Positions 35,709 through 45,060 are shown, counted from the first letter of the stretch. The stretch: DNA of 59,995 nucleotides from Gammaproteobacteria bacterium (GCA_030428185.1 JAUICE010000006.1:1-59995); one strand, 5' to 3'. Program-made: numbers and translations. The notes: generated from the letters alone by a model not told the origin.

Positions 35709-38700
35709 ATGTTAGCGCCCAAAGTTAAATTAACAATTTATCAAAGAGTTATTGACGTTCTCTCTAATGAGTCGGCTATAGATTACCAAACATTCAGAAG
35801 TCATATGATATCTTTGTCTGGTGCCGAGCCATCTAATATCAGTCTTAATATTGCTAAAAACTATGTCAAAGAGTCTATTGTCATTAACGAGAGCATCTTA
35901 CCTCAAAATATTTCGAAAGCTATATCTAGTGCGCTACAAGCAGGCACTTCACAAATCAAAGATCAATCTTTAAGAATAAAGCTTCGTTCGGTTATTTTAT
36001 TAGCGCTTAGTGATTTATTGTCTGATAATCACTTGCTAGAAGATGACGTCGTTGAATTCATAAAATCTCTACAAATAGACCATTTCATTGATGAAGATGC
36101 ACATACGATTTCTAATGTATTCATAGCGCATCTAAAAAAGTTGGCTGCAGAAAATGTTTTACCCTATCAGCCAAAAGCCATTCAGAGTACACGCTCAATA
36201 AATATGGAAGATGAAAATACACTTCTTGCAGTATACCAGTGGATTATTGAACATGAGATAGAGCTTAATAAAGAGTCAAAAGAGAAATATGTTGAAGAGG
36301 AAGATCTTCCAGCACTTAACGAGACACTTCGGCAGCTAGAGCTTATCAAAAATCATCTTGATAACGGAGATGCGGTTGATTTTTATCAAGCATTAAAGCT
36401 ACAGCAGCTTGATAAAGTTTCCAACGAATTTAAAAGAGCATGTCAGGTAAAACCGCTTGCTCGCGGTATGCTCGAGTATTATATGCTTTCGCATTTGTCA
36501 CTTCATTTGAAGCCTAGTGAAGATTTGAAAAGGCTAGATAACCTCTTTGTTATTGTGGCACAACACTATGAATGTGAAAAATCTGGTGTGCCTCTTAAGG
36601 ACATATCAGCATTACACTCATTCATATTTGATAATAGAGATGCTGTTTCGCAAACTAAGCCATATAGCCTTTGGCTTTATGCGTTACCAAACTACCTTGA
36701 AGTTTGTTTAGATAAAGCAAAAAAAGGATCTTCATCCGATAGGGCTGCTTTAAATCATGATATTCCAAATAAAATCTCTGAGCTAGCTAGGAGACTAATT
36801 GAACATTTTACTCAACCAAATCAACTAGAAAGAAATATTCCGGCGGTAGATGCTGATACAGGTAATGTGAGTTGCGATTTTCTATTGAGTTTAGATAGAA
36901 CAATTGCTCTGATAAAGCGATTCTTATGTCTCCCTAGCGCTAATAAGAGCCGTTTGTATGAAGAATTAAATAATCAGCAGCAACAGCTCGTCTTACTTAA
37001 AAAATATTTAAGTTTAAAGCCTCGTGATCAAGTGATTGATGATTTATTTTCTTATTTTAGTGTTGTTAAAGCGCGTCTTAGTCACTTAGTTTATCAAGAA
37101 GAACTATGTCAAGAGCAGTGGTTAAAGGGATTGAGTATAGACAATTTTAAGTCGTTAGAAACTTTTCATACTCACTTTAAACATCTTCATATGCGAGTAG
37201 GGGCAGGGGAGTCGATTAGCGGGAAAGAATTACTTAAACAGTTAACTCAAACTATTTTTGATTGCGCGATTGCTCGTATGAGTCAAATTGAGGCAGTAGT
37301 CCCGTGCAATATAGTCAATGGTATTGATGAAAAAAGTATTCGAAAAGATTACAACAAAAAGTTGTCAACTGCGCTTTCACTAAAAGCAGAGAAACGTTTT
37401 CAGGAAATGTACGATACACAATTTAATGCGCTTGATAGAAGCACTTCTAAATCTATTCATGTGCGTTCTACTCGGAAACCACCGGAGACGATAGCTATTC
37501 GCTTGTCAGATTTTGCCAGCAATATGCTATTACTTAAGCAGTTTCTGTCATATCTACAAGCTAATGGCTGTCAACAATTTAATTTTACCTATGATAATGA
37601 CAAAGAAGTACAAGAAAAACTATTTAAAGAGTTAGATTTAACTTTACATTATCGCTTTGTTCGCCCAATTCAAGGGGAAACAATAAAGGTTAAAGAAGGA
37701 GAAACAGCACAGCAAAAGCTAATGTATATGATGGATAAGTTTGGTGCTTATGAATCAGTAAGGCGATTTTTAGTTGGTGAAACCAATGATATTAATTTTA
37801 ATGAAACGATTACTAAGGATATTGGCTTTAGAGAGTGTCCTTTATGGATTGATTTTGGCTTTGCTTTTATTGAAAAACGTTTAGAAGAGTCATTGATGCC
37901 TAAAGGAATAGGTATTAGTACTGACATCGAAGACTTCTTTTATGGAAATGTTTATCCCTATATTCAATCACAAAGTGGTTTTCAGGCGTTATCAACTTTT
38001 TATAAAGAAGTGTTAATGCAATATTGTTATGAGTCTCTTTATGGTGCGTTTATCACAGGAGATAAGCTTTTAGCACAAGAGGTAGCTGCTAAGCAGGTTG
38101 ATAATAAAATTATATCTCTAGGCCAATTGGAAAAAGCTAAAAAGGACCAGTATTACCATTTTAAAACACAATTATTTAATGCAGCTACAGATGTTTATGC
38201 TAAAGCTAAGCCAGAAAAAAAAGAAGAAATTGAAGCCTATATTCTTAAGCCGTTTAGACAAGCATATGCTCGTGTATGGAGTATATTAAAAATACGTTTT
38301 TCACGGACATTGACAGCTGAAGAAATAAAAAGTCTAGCGCGCAACATTGAGCTTTGTAAAAACATTTGTAAAGAAATTACAAGCAAAACTGATATTGATA
38401 AGTTAAGTGATCAAGCAGACTTTGTAGAAACGCTATCTTTATTTTCAGATATTGATGATATTAATTCTTCTGATTTCTTCCAGTGTCTTGCTGCAGAATT
38501 ACCAGATCTTGCTCCTGATTCTTATGCAACAAGCATTAGTGGCGCAAACAAACATAATTTGGAATTCAGCAATCTTATTAGGTTGTTAAAGAAGAGACTT
38601 CAAGAGGGTGTGAAAGGAATCAAGAGTGACTTAACTAAAATAAGAACATTAAGAGAATGCACTGGTAGAATAAAAAATTCAGCAGAAACGATAGAAGGTA

Positions 38701-39770
38701 TTAAAAATAAAACACGATACTGGTTGTATTTTTATAATACGTTGCACAATAGGCTCAGCACAGATGAGAAGCGTCAATTAGAGAAAGTTTATCAGCAGTT
38801 ACTGAGTCATTTTAGTGATTTTTTTCACTTTGAAGTTGCATCTATTCGCACTTTTATCAATGATGCAGACTACCCTTTGCTAAAACAGCAGCGGGCAAGG
38901 GAAATGGATATTGGCTATCTTCATCAGATACTTGAATTGATGAATGAGCTATTTGGTCAAGAGCTACATCATAGTGATTTTTATTGTCTAAATCATGAGC
39001 TTAATATGCTGCAAAACGGCGTTAGGATCAGTGGCCAATCTTCCTCTGAGCATTTTATGCTACCGTATCTAGATAGAAAAGTACGATCTAATGGAGGCAA
39101 CGCTGTATTTTTCCAACAAGGGATAGCTGATGATTTTTGCGTCAAGGCAGAGCGCTATTTATGTGTTGAGGCTCGTAAGAACATAGAACTTCAAGTAGAT
39201 GCAGAGATAGAGAATGTAAATACCCTTTCAGAAGCTTTAATGACTAAGACCGAAAGGTTTGTTACAGGTCAGATTAAGGCTAGTCTTAAATTGATTTATC
39301 AACATAAGGTTCTTGCCAGAAGACTTTATCATCTGAGTTTGGAAAATGGTGCGTCTAACCAAGATAGTAGAGATTCATTATTACAGACCTATCAAAAACT
39401 AGATAGAATGCATATCAAAGCATTTTTGTTGAAGTTAAAAGCACATATTGAACTTCAGGCTAAGGGCAATACCTATCATGTAGGCTTGCAGTGGTTACAT
39501 GGCAAGCAGGAAATAAAGGTCGATGGTAGATTATATGCGATTCCAAGAAGAATCAAAATGCAGTATGACTTAATAAATCAATATAAAGACGGTAATGAGA
39601 CTGATGTGCTTCAAAAAGTGCTACAAATAGGTGAGCGGTATAAGGCGACGTTGTTCTCCTCAAAATATGCGATGAGTCATCACTTCACACACTTCAAACT
39701 ATCAGTTTCAGATAGTGAAGCGAAGCAAGTTTATATTTCTGAATGTTTAGATTTGAGCGCTAGCCCTTGA
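35709..39770 (+). CDS. Giant orphan protein of unknown function (1353 aa)
   Basis: The largest gene in the window. I recognise no family, catalytic motif, signal peptide, membrane segment or internal repeat. The protein is mostly predicted helix, rich in Leu, Lys and Glu, with scattered Cys and a few longer charged stretches such as ESKEKYVEEEDLPALNE near 195-215. RGMLEYYMLSHLSLHL and SDIDDINSSDFFQCL look like surface-helix segments rather than known domains. A strong promoter and paired palindromes lie upstream; AGAGG is 7 nt before the ATG. It is monocistronic, with no terminator seen, and the next gene is a peroxiredoxin-like protein. Large, helical, unclassified cytoplasmic proteins in this group are often secreted effectors, but this is inference. 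Confidence 0.8.
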   Translation: MLAPKVKLTIYQRVIDVLSNESAIDYQTFRSHMISLSGAEPSNISLNIAKNYVKESIVINESILPQNISKAISSALQAGTSQIKDQSLRIKLRSVILLALSDLLSDNHLLEDDVVEFIKSLQIDHFIDEDAHTISNVFIAHLKKLAAENVLPYQPKAIQSTRSINMEDENTLLAVYQWIIEHEIELNKESKEKYVEEEDLPALNETLRQLELIKNHLDNGDAVDFYQALKLQQLDKVSNEFKRACQVKPLARGMLEYYMLSHLSLHLKPSEDLKRLDNLFVIVAQHYECEKSGVPLKDISALHSFIFDNRDAVSQTKPYSLWLYALPNYLEVCLDKAKKGSSSDRAALNHDIPNKISELARRLIEHFTQPNQLERNIPAVDADTGNVSCDFLLSLDRTIALIKRFLCLPSANKSRLYEELNNQQQQLVLLKKYLSLKPRDQVIDDLFSYFSVVKARLSHLVYQEELCQEQWLKGLSIDNFKSLETFHTHFKHLHMRVGAGESISGKELLKQLTQTIFDCAIARMSQIEAVVPCNIVNGIDEKSIRKDYNKKLSTALSLKAEKRFQEMYDTQFNALDRSTSKSIHVRSTRKPPETIAIRLSDFASNMLLLKQFLSYLQANGCQQFNFTYDNDKEVQEKLFKELDLTLHYRFVRPIQGETIKVKEGETAQQKLMYMMDKFGAYESVRRFLVGETNDINFNETITKDIGFRECPLWIDFGFAFIEKRLEESLMPKGIGISTDIEDFFYGNVYPYIQSQSGFQALSTFYKEVLMQYCYESLYGAFITGDKLLAQEVAAKQVDNKIISLGQLEKAKKDQYYHFKTQLFNAATDVYAKAKPEKKEEIEAYILKPFRQAYARVWSILKIRFSRTLTAEEIKSLARNIELCKNICKEITSKTDIDKLSDQADFVETLSLFSDIDDINSSDFFQCLAAELPDLAPDSYATSISGANKHNLEFSNLIRLLKKRLQEGVKGIKSDLTKIRTLRECTGRIKNSAETIEGIKNKTRYWLYFYNTLHNRLSTDEKRQLEKVYQQLLSHFSDFFHFEVASIRTFINDADYPLLKQQRAREMDIGYLHQILELMNELFGQELHHSDFYCLNHELNMLQNGVRISGQSSSEHFMLPYLDRKVRSNGGNAVFFQQGIADDFCVKAERYLCVEARKNIELQVDAEIENVNTLSEALMTKTERFVTGQIKASLKLIYQHKVLARRLYHLSLENGASNQDSRDSLLQTYQKLDRMHIKAFLLKLKAHIELQAKGNTYHVGLQWLHGKQEIKVDGRLYAIPRRIKMQYDLINQYKDGNETDVLQKVLQIGERYKATLFSSKYAMSHHFTHFKLSVSDSEAKQVYISECLDLSASP

Positions 39771-39837
39771 TTTTCACACAAGCAGTTATTGTGGTAACCT
39801 GGGCAAAATTATCCCTTTTTTCATAAGGAGTTTGGTG

Positions 39838-40464
39838 ATGGGTATTCAGCTAGGCGATGTGGCTCCGGACTTTGTTGCACCTAGTACCATTGGGCGATTA
39901 AGTTTTCATGAGTATCTAGGCAATAACTGGGGTGTGTTGGTGTCATACCCTAAGAGCTTTACGCCAGTGTCTCAAACTGAATTGACAGCGCTTGCAAAAG
40001 CAGAAGATGATTTCAAATCTCGAAATGTGAAAATTGTTTCAGTTAGTATTGATAGTGCTGAAGAGAATCAAGAGTGGAAGAATAATATTGAGGCTTCTGA
40101 AAAAGTAACTATTAACTTTCCATTAGTTAGTGATAGGGGGCGAGAAATTATCAATCAATACGATATGATGCACCCAAATATCATTGATACAATGACACTC
40201 AGAGATACGTTTATTATCAATCCTAGTAAGATGTTAATGCTTCGTTTGACTTATCCTGTCTGTGTTGGCAGAAACATTAATGAGTTAATTAGGGTGATTG
40301 ACGCGCTGCAGGTCACAGCACAAAAACCGATTGCAACACCTGCAAACTGGGAAAAAGGTGATGCTTGTGTTCTACTGCCTTCTGTATCAGAAGAGGAAGC
40401 TAAGAAATTATTTCCTAACGGAGTTGATTCGCATAGCGCATATTTTAAAACCACTTATGTATGA
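39838..40464 (+). CDS. Peroxiredoxin-like protein (1-Cys family) lacking the catalytic Cys
   Basis: A 208-residue AhpC/Prx6-family thioredoxin fold. The active-site motif PxxxTxxC reads P38-KSF-T42-PV-S45, so the peroxidatic Cys is replaced by Ser, encoded TCT at 39970-39972, one base from TGT. The partner Arg122 (TLRDTF) and the C-terminal NWEKGD and Prx6-type end are kept. Two other cysteines remain: Cys142 in YPVCVGRN and Cys177 in GDACVLL. Normal peroxidase chemistry should therefore be lost. The ATG at 39838 is preceded by AGGAG at 7 nt. The next gene begins inside its 3' end. Confidence 0.85.
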   Translation: MGIQLGDVAPDFVAPSTIGRLSFHEYLGNNWGVLVSYPKSFTPVSQTELTALAKAEDDFKSRNVKIVSVSIDSAEENQEWKNNIEASEKVTINFPLVSDRGREIINQYDMMHPNIIDTMTLRDTFIINPSKMLMLRLTYPVCVGRNINELIRVIDALQVTAQKPIATPANWEKGDACVLLPSVSEEEAKKLFPNGVDSHSAYFKTTYV

Positions 40465-40906
40465 GCTTATTTTTTACTGGCTTTTACTCATTCTGGCAGG
40501 CTTGTTTTTTGCTCGCTTACTTAATGATATTAGAAAACTAAAAGCCATAGATAACTGGACAAACACATTAGGTGAGCTAAGTTATTGCCAGTTAATTGAA
40601 GATGGACATCAGTTAAAACTTAATGTTCGCTATGAGTACTTAGTTTCCGATCAAGTCTATAGTTCTGATGTCATTCATAGCCCGTATGATAGCTCCCCTG
40701 TGTTTTCAAAAAAAGTTCGCCTGTTTTATTATCGTTTACTACGAAGCTTTGAGTCACATGAGTCGGTAAAGGTCTATTATAACCCTAAAGAGCCGGGTGA
40801 GTCGGTACTCTATCGTCAGTCGTTGCGCAGAGTCTATGGCTATACGCTGTTTTTTCTTTTGTTAATAATTGCTCACATATCGTATATGGTGTTTATTTAT
40901 ATTTGA
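40457..40906 (+). CDS. DUF3592-type membrane protein (149 aa)
   Basis: A 149-residue protein with one membrane helix at each end (about 4-22 and 127-147) around a beta-rich domain of about 100 residues containing LNVRYEYLVSDQVYSSD and VKVYYNPKEPGESVLY. The Y-x-Y...G-x-x-Y and VYYNPxxPxxSVL elements are landmarks of DUF3592. I start at 40457, overlapping the peroxiredoxin gene by 8 nt. The frame is open far upstream, but that part is the other gene's other frame. Function unknown; translation is probably coupled to the peroxiredoxin-like gene. Confidence 0.72.
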   Translation: MYELIFYWLLLILAGLFFARLLNDIRKLKAIDNWTNTLGELSYCQLIEDGHQLKLNVRYEYLVSDQVYSSDVIHSPYDSSPVFSKKVRLFYYRLLRSFESHESVKVYYNPKEPGESVLYRQSLRRVYGYTLFFLLLIIAHISYMVFIYI

Positions 40907-40927
40907 GTCCTTTCATGGCGCACGACT

Positions 40928-42085
40928 TTGAGCAAAGCTAACTGCTCAGTAGTATCTGTCCAGGGCAATTTAGATGCGGTTGCCCTGAGTATCTGCCTAC
41001 AATTTATACGTCATTTGCGTTATTATGGACTATCTTCAATAGGCCTTGTTATCAATACCACTATGCTAAGTACACAAAAACAAGTTGAACAATATCTCAG
41101 TGATAAGTTAGGAGTAATCCCAAGCTTTTTAATGGATAAACGTCAACAGTTATTTACGGCAAGTTTTGCATATCTTTCTTTGTGGCCTGAGATGAAAGAG
41201 CAGTTAGGCCTAGAAGGTTGGGATTTTGAGCAGAATATTCCCTCTTTTAATGTAAAGCCACCATTAAAGCCGCACCCAAAGATAAAGAATGTTATTGCGG
41301 TTGCTTCTGGAAAGGGTGGTGTAGGCAAATCAACGACAACAGTTAATTTAGCTTATGCGCTTAAAAAGCTTGGGGCAAAAGTTGGTATTCTTGATGCGGA
41401 TATATATGGTCCTAGCGTACCATTGATGCTTGGACTTTCAGATAAGCAGCCAGAAAAAAATGATGATGAGACTCTTATTCCACCGTTGATTAAAGATGAC
41501 ATACAGGCAATTTCAATCGGCTTCTTATTGGAGGAGCAAGATGCTCCGACGATTTGGCGTGGTCCGATGGTTAGTCGAGCGTTATCACAGCTATTTAACC
41601 ATACAGCATGGGAAGCATTAGATTATTTATTGATAGATATGCCGCCAGGAACGGGTGATATTGCGTTAACTCTAGTCCAGAAACTTCCAGTCTCAGGGAC
41701 AGTTATTTGTACGACACCACAAGATGTTGCATTGATTGATGCTAAAAAAGCGTATCGCATGTTTGAAAAAACAGAAATCCCAGTTTTAGGGCTAATAGAA
41801 AATATGTCGGCATTTGTTTGTCCTCACTGTGGAGAAGAAAGCGACATATTTGGAGCAAGTGGGGGAGAAAAATTAAGTGCTTCCTATAAATTAGACGTTT
41901 TAGGCTCAGTGCCTTTGTCTAAAGAGCTGCGATTACTCGCGGATTGTGGGAAGATATTTGAGCTGTTTAACAAAGAGAATAAAATTGGCAAGATGTACGA
42001 ATTGATTGGTGCAAAAATAGCAGCAAGATTATCGAAACAAAAGAAAGATTACTCAAAACTTTTTGGCCGCATTGCAATATCTTAA
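40928..42085 (+). CDS. mrp: Mrp/ApbC-type P-loop ATPase with atypical N-terminus
   Basis: A 385-residue NBP35/Mrp ATPase, an iron-sulfur cluster carrier. The deviant Walker A SGKGGVGKST is at 127-136; DADIYGPSVPLMLG, DMPPGTGD and a late CPHC pair complete the family signature, the CxxC binding a bridging cluster in dimers. The first 115 residues are not the usual MIP18/DUF59 domain: they read NCSVVSVQGNLDAVAL and resemble nothing I know, with no cysteine pair. The only start after the preceding stop at 40904-40906 is TTG at 40928, without a clear ribosome site, so the true N-terminus is uncertain. It lies 21 nt after the DUF3592-type gene. Confidence 0.88.
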   Translation: MSKANCSVVSVQGNLDAVALSICLQFIRHLRYYGLSSIGLVINTTMLSTQKQVEQYLSDKLGVIPSFLMDKRQQLFTASFAYLSLWPEMKEQLGLEGWDFEQNIPSFNVKPPLKPHPKIKNVIAVASGKGGVGKSTTTVNLAYALKKLGAKVGILDADIYGPSVPLMLGLSDKQPEKNDDETLIPPLIKDDIQAISIGFLLEEQDAPTIWRGPMVSRALSQLFNHTAWEALDYLLIDMPPGTGDIALTLVQKLPVSGTVICTTPQDVALIDAKKAYRMFEKTEIPVLGLIENMSAFVCPHCGEESDIFGASGGEKLSASYKLDVLGSVPLSKELRLLADCGKIFELFNKENKIGKMYELIGAKIAARLSKQKKDYSKLFGRIAIS

Positions 42086-42131
42086 GCTAAAAAGTGTTTA
42101 ATAAGAATAATGCACAGAGGAGATGCAAGTT

Positions 42132-42698
42132 ATGTCTGTGAAACCCGATAGTTGGATTCAACGTATGGCTGAGCAAGAAGGGATGATAGAGCCTTTTGAA
42201 CCAAAACAAGTACGCGCAGTCCATGGTCAAAAAGTCGTATCGTTTGGGAATTCTAGTTATGGATACGATGTGCGTTGTGCACAAGAGTTTAAAATTTTTA
42301 CAAATATTAATTCCGCAGTTGTTGATCCTAAAAACTTTGATGAAGAAAGTTTTGTCAATGTTGAATCTGACGTTTGTATCATTCCGCCTAACTCATTTGC
42401 TTTAGCAAGAACAGTTGAATATTTCCGTATTCCTAGAGATGTTTTGACTATTTGCTTGGGTAAATCGACTTATGCTCGTTGTGGTATTATTGTCAATGTC
42501 ACTCCTTTAGAGCCTGAGTGGGAGGGGCATGTAACTTTAGAGTTTTCTAATACCACACCGCTACCTGCAAAAATTTATGCCAATGAAGGTGTCGCGCAGA
42601 TGATATTTCTTGGTTCAGAATCTGAGTGTGAGGTTTCTTATCGTGATAGGGGTGGTAAATATCAAGGACAGACAGGCGTCACTTTACCTGAGACCTAA
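42132..42698 (+). CDS. dcd: dCTP deaminase
   Basis: A 188-residue trimeric dCTP deaminase, the first step from dCTP to d[11 protein letters not shown] near the N-terminus, [10 protein letters not shown] and the catalytic Glu region [17 protein letters not shown] are canonical, as is the C-terminal [14 protein letters not shown]. The ATG at 42132 is chosen because GAGGAG lies 10 nt upstream; an in-frame ATG at 42123 is too close. Its product feeds dTMP synthesis, which relates it functionally to the thymidine salvage genes at the far end of the window. Confidence 0.95.
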   Translation: MSVKPDSWIQRMAEQEGMIEPFEPKQVRAVHGQKVVSFGNSSYGYDVRCAQEFKIFTNINSAVVDPKNFDEESFVNVESDVCIIPPNSFALARTVEYFRIPRDVLTICLGKSTYARCGIIVNVTPLEPEWEGHVTLEFSNTTPLPAKIYANEGVAQMIFLGSESECEVSYRDRGGKYQGQTGVTLPET

Positions 42699-42715
42699 CG
42701 TTTGTAGGGTGCAGT

Positions 42716-42752
42716 AAAAAGATGACAGGCTTTTTAACCTGTCATCTTTTAG
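42716..42752. terminator. Terminator between dcd and ihfB
   Basis: AAAGATGACAGG with CCTGTCATCTTT form a perfect 12-bp stem around an 8-nt T-rich loop, with A and T runs on the outer sides so that it works in both directions. It lies between convergent genes dcd and ihfB. Confidence 0.88.
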
Positions 42753-42795
42753 TCGTTTTAAAGGAGAGGGGTATATTGCGAGTTTGTAGAGAAGA

Positions 42796-43131
42796 TTATT
42801 CGATATCGCTATCTTTATCTATATCCTCATGGTGGATGGGTACAAAATTTTTCGAAGCGTTGACTCGCTCTCTAAGTTCTTTTCCGGGCTTGAAGTGAGG
42901 ACTATATTTTGCTTTTGTGACCACTTTTTCACCGGTTTTTGGGTTGTGAGCGTTTCTAGGGGGGCGGTAGTGAAGGCTAAAGCTTCCAAATCCACGAATT
43001 TCAATGCGTTCACCACGGCTTAAAGAGTGACTCATTGAGTCGATGATTAAATTAACACTATTAGCGATATCTTTTTCCGGAATGTCTCGTAATTTTTCAG
43101 CAAGTTTTGCAATTAGTTCGGATTTGATCAT
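42796..43131 (-). CDS. ihfB: Integration host factor beta subunit
   Basis: A 111-residue HU/IHF-family DNA-bending protein. MIKSELIAKLAEKL, RGERIEIRGFGSFSLHYRPPRNAHNPKTGE and the Pro-bearing arm match IhfB (himD). It extends about 15 residues past the Escherichia coli protein with an acidic tail HHEDIDKDSDIE. IHF shapes promoters and in Legionella and Coxiella relatives is linked to developmental regulation. The 250-nt upstream region is AT-rich, with a TGAGTATATACTTA box at 43204-43217 giving a minus-strand TATACT. Confidence 0.93.
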   Translation of the reverse strand: MIKSELIAKLAEKLRDIPEKDIANSVNLIIDSMSHSLSRGERIEIRGFGSFSLHYRPPRNAHNPKTGEKVVTKAKYSPHFKPGKELRERVNASKNFVPIHHEDIDKDSDIE

Positions 43132-43382
43132 GTGCCTACCCTTTTTCTTTAAACATTAGCAAGATCTATGTTCTAACCAATGGTTTTTAAAGCAATTTCT
43201 TATTGAGTATATACTTAAAAAAAATTTTTTGTGAATTTTAAGTGTAAAAGTTTTTACTTAGTCACTATCCAATTGATTTTTATTCTATTTTTTAACTTAT
43301 TTGATAATATATTGTTCGCATTGCAGATGATTTTGAAGCGCTGTAAGCTAATATTAAAGTGCTCACTGTGCTTGATTTTTTT

Positions 43383-44051
43383 TTAGTTCTTTTGGTAAAT
43401 ATTAACGGTAACCTCTCCAAACTGCATATGACAACGTGTTGTTTTTATCAGTGAAAAATTATCCAAAGGGAGTCTTTTTGATGCAATAATTAATCTCGCA
43501 TTCTGTTTTGTATTTTTGATAAGGAATTGGACAATATCCTGCCATTTATCATTAAAGAAACCCGTGGCATTGATGAAAATAATACTCGCCCTCTCAATAC
43601 GCTTGGTTATAAAGTCACCCTCTTCAATAAGATAACGTTGCTTTAAATGCGGGGGAAGCTTTGCTCTGAGTCGATTCGCTTCACCTACCAGGGATGTAAG
43701 GCACTCAATGCCATGACTTTCAGATACATTAAATACTTGCAAAGCAATGATACAAGCTTTTCCAGCACCTGAGCCTAAGTCGTAAAAGATATCTTGGCAA
43801 TTTGCAGAGATATTATGGAGTAGCGCACAAAATGGTAAAAACGCCACTTCACCATAGGTTAGAGAAAAATCAGGGTTATGTGCTCTTTCCTTTTTAGAGA
43901 GCACATAGGCTTGGTTATCGCTAAAAATGCAATCGAATTTTTTTTCTTGCTCGCTTAGCTGATATTTTTTTTTAAAACGAAAATAGTGAAGTTTTTGTTG
44001 CAATGCATAAATACTTCTTTTCAATCTTTTTAAGAAAAAATGTTTTACCAT
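43383..44051 (-). CDS. DOT1-like SAM-dependent methyltransferase
   Basis: A 222-residue class I methyltransferase with the motif order of the DOT1 histone lysine methyltransferase family: TYGEV (65-69), DLGSGAGK (91-98), GIE (114-116), GDF (145-147), INATGF (160-165; N-F/G-F in DOT1) and ASKR (190-193). The first 45 residues are very basic. Start 44051 is chosen so that it follows the upstream stop; the frame also opens at 44102, inside the PLP-enzyme gene. It is probably co-transcribed with the CBS-type gene, 4 nt apart. A bacterial substrate or a secreted histone-modifying role are both possible; nothing here decides. Confidence 0.72.
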   Translation of the reverse strand: MVKHFFLKRLKRSIYALQQKLHYFRFKKKYQLSEQEKKFDCIFSDNQAYVLSKKERAHNPDFSLTYGEVAFLPFCALLHNISANCQDIFYDLGSGAGKACIIALQVFNVSESHGIECLTSLVGEANRLRAKLPPHLKQRYLIEEGDFITKRIERASIIFINATGFFNDKWQDIVQFLIKNTKQNARLIIASKRLPLDNFSLIKTTRCHMQFGEVTVNIYQKN

Positions 44052-44055
44052 GTTT

Positions 44056-45018
44056 CTAATTTGTATGCGTAGCGAAATGATGCTGAGACATCCAGCGGTC
44101 ATCAGGAAACTTGGATAAATAATTACGGATTGAGTCGGGTAATATAACTAAGCAGGTTTGTCCTTTTTTGAGTGACTGACATGCTTTTAGTGCTGCCCAA
44201 ACGGCACTTCCAGAAGAGCCGCCAACCAGTAATCCTTCTTCACGAATGAGTTGTCTTGCTACATCGAAAGAGTTCTCATCATTAATTTTAATATATTGAT
44301 CGACCAGTTTATTATCTAAGACATCAGGGAAAAAATCATAACCAATGCCTTCGACTAGATAGGGTTTTACCTCGTCACCTCCGCCTAAAATAGAGCCAAT
44401 GGGATCAACGCCAACAACTTGTATATGAGCATTGTGCTCCTTTAAGCGTTTGGCAAGACCCGTGATGGTTCCACCGGTACCAACACCTGCAACCACCATA
44501 TCGAGATTATCACCAAAATCAGAAATAATTTCTTCAGCAGTGTAGTGATAGTGTGCGCCTGGATTCCACGAGTTTTTATATTGATTAAGAATATAAGAAT
44601 TGGGGATTTCCTTATTTAATTGATTTGCTAGAGAAATATGACTATCTGGTGCATCCCAGGCAGCTTCAGTAGGTGTGCGATAAATTTTTGCGCCCAAAGC
44701 TTCAAGCACAACCTGTTTTTCATGACTCATTTTTAGAGGCATGGTGATTATCATTTTATAACCAAGTACAGCAGCGGCTAAGGCAATCCCGATACCGGCA
44801 TTACCACTTGTGGGTTCAATGAGTGTGTCTCCAGGTTTGATATGACCATCTTTTTGAGCATTGAGCACCATATGATAACCAATTCTATCTTTAACTGAGC
44901 CACCGGGATTCATAAACTCACATTTCACGTAAACATCAGCCTCAAGGTGACTTACAATTTTGTTTAGTTTTACAGAAGGTGTGTGGCCAATAGCTTCTAA
45001 AATATTATTGAATTTCAT
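44056..45018 (-). CDS. Cystathionine beta-synthase-type PLP enzyme (no regulatory domains)
   Basis: A 320-residue fold-type II PLP enzyme. The PLP Lys43 lies in NPGGSVKDR, SGNAG (69-73) and GVGTGGT bind the cofactor. EPTSGNAGIGIAL and the ending LPDSIRNYLSKFPDDRWM are closer to cystathionine beta-synthases than to O-acetylserine sulfhydrylases (CysK/CysM), but the C-terminal CBS repeats are absent. It may make cystathionine from homocysteine or act as a cysteine synthase; the sequence does not settle this. The gene precedes the DOT1-like methyltransferase gene. Confidence 0.85.
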   Translation of the reverse strand: MKFNNILEAIGHTPSVKLNKIVSHLEADVYVKCEFMNPGGSVKDRIGYHMVLNAQKDGHIKPGDTLIEPTSGNAGIGIALAAAVLGYKMIITMPLKMSHEKQVVLEALGAKIYRTPTEAAWDAPDSHISLANQLNKEIPNSYILNQYKNSWNPGAHYHYTAEEIISDFGDNLDMVVAGVGTGGTITGLAKRLKEHNAHIQVVGVDPIGSILGGGDEVKPYLVEGIGYDFFPDVLDNKLVDQYIKINDENSFDVARQLIREEGLLVGGSSGSAVWAALKACQSLKKGQTCLVILPDSIRNYLSKFPDDRWMSQHHFATHTN

Positions 45019-45060
45019 TGAGTCATCCTTGTAGATTGTTTGTCTAATTTTAAAGTTAAA

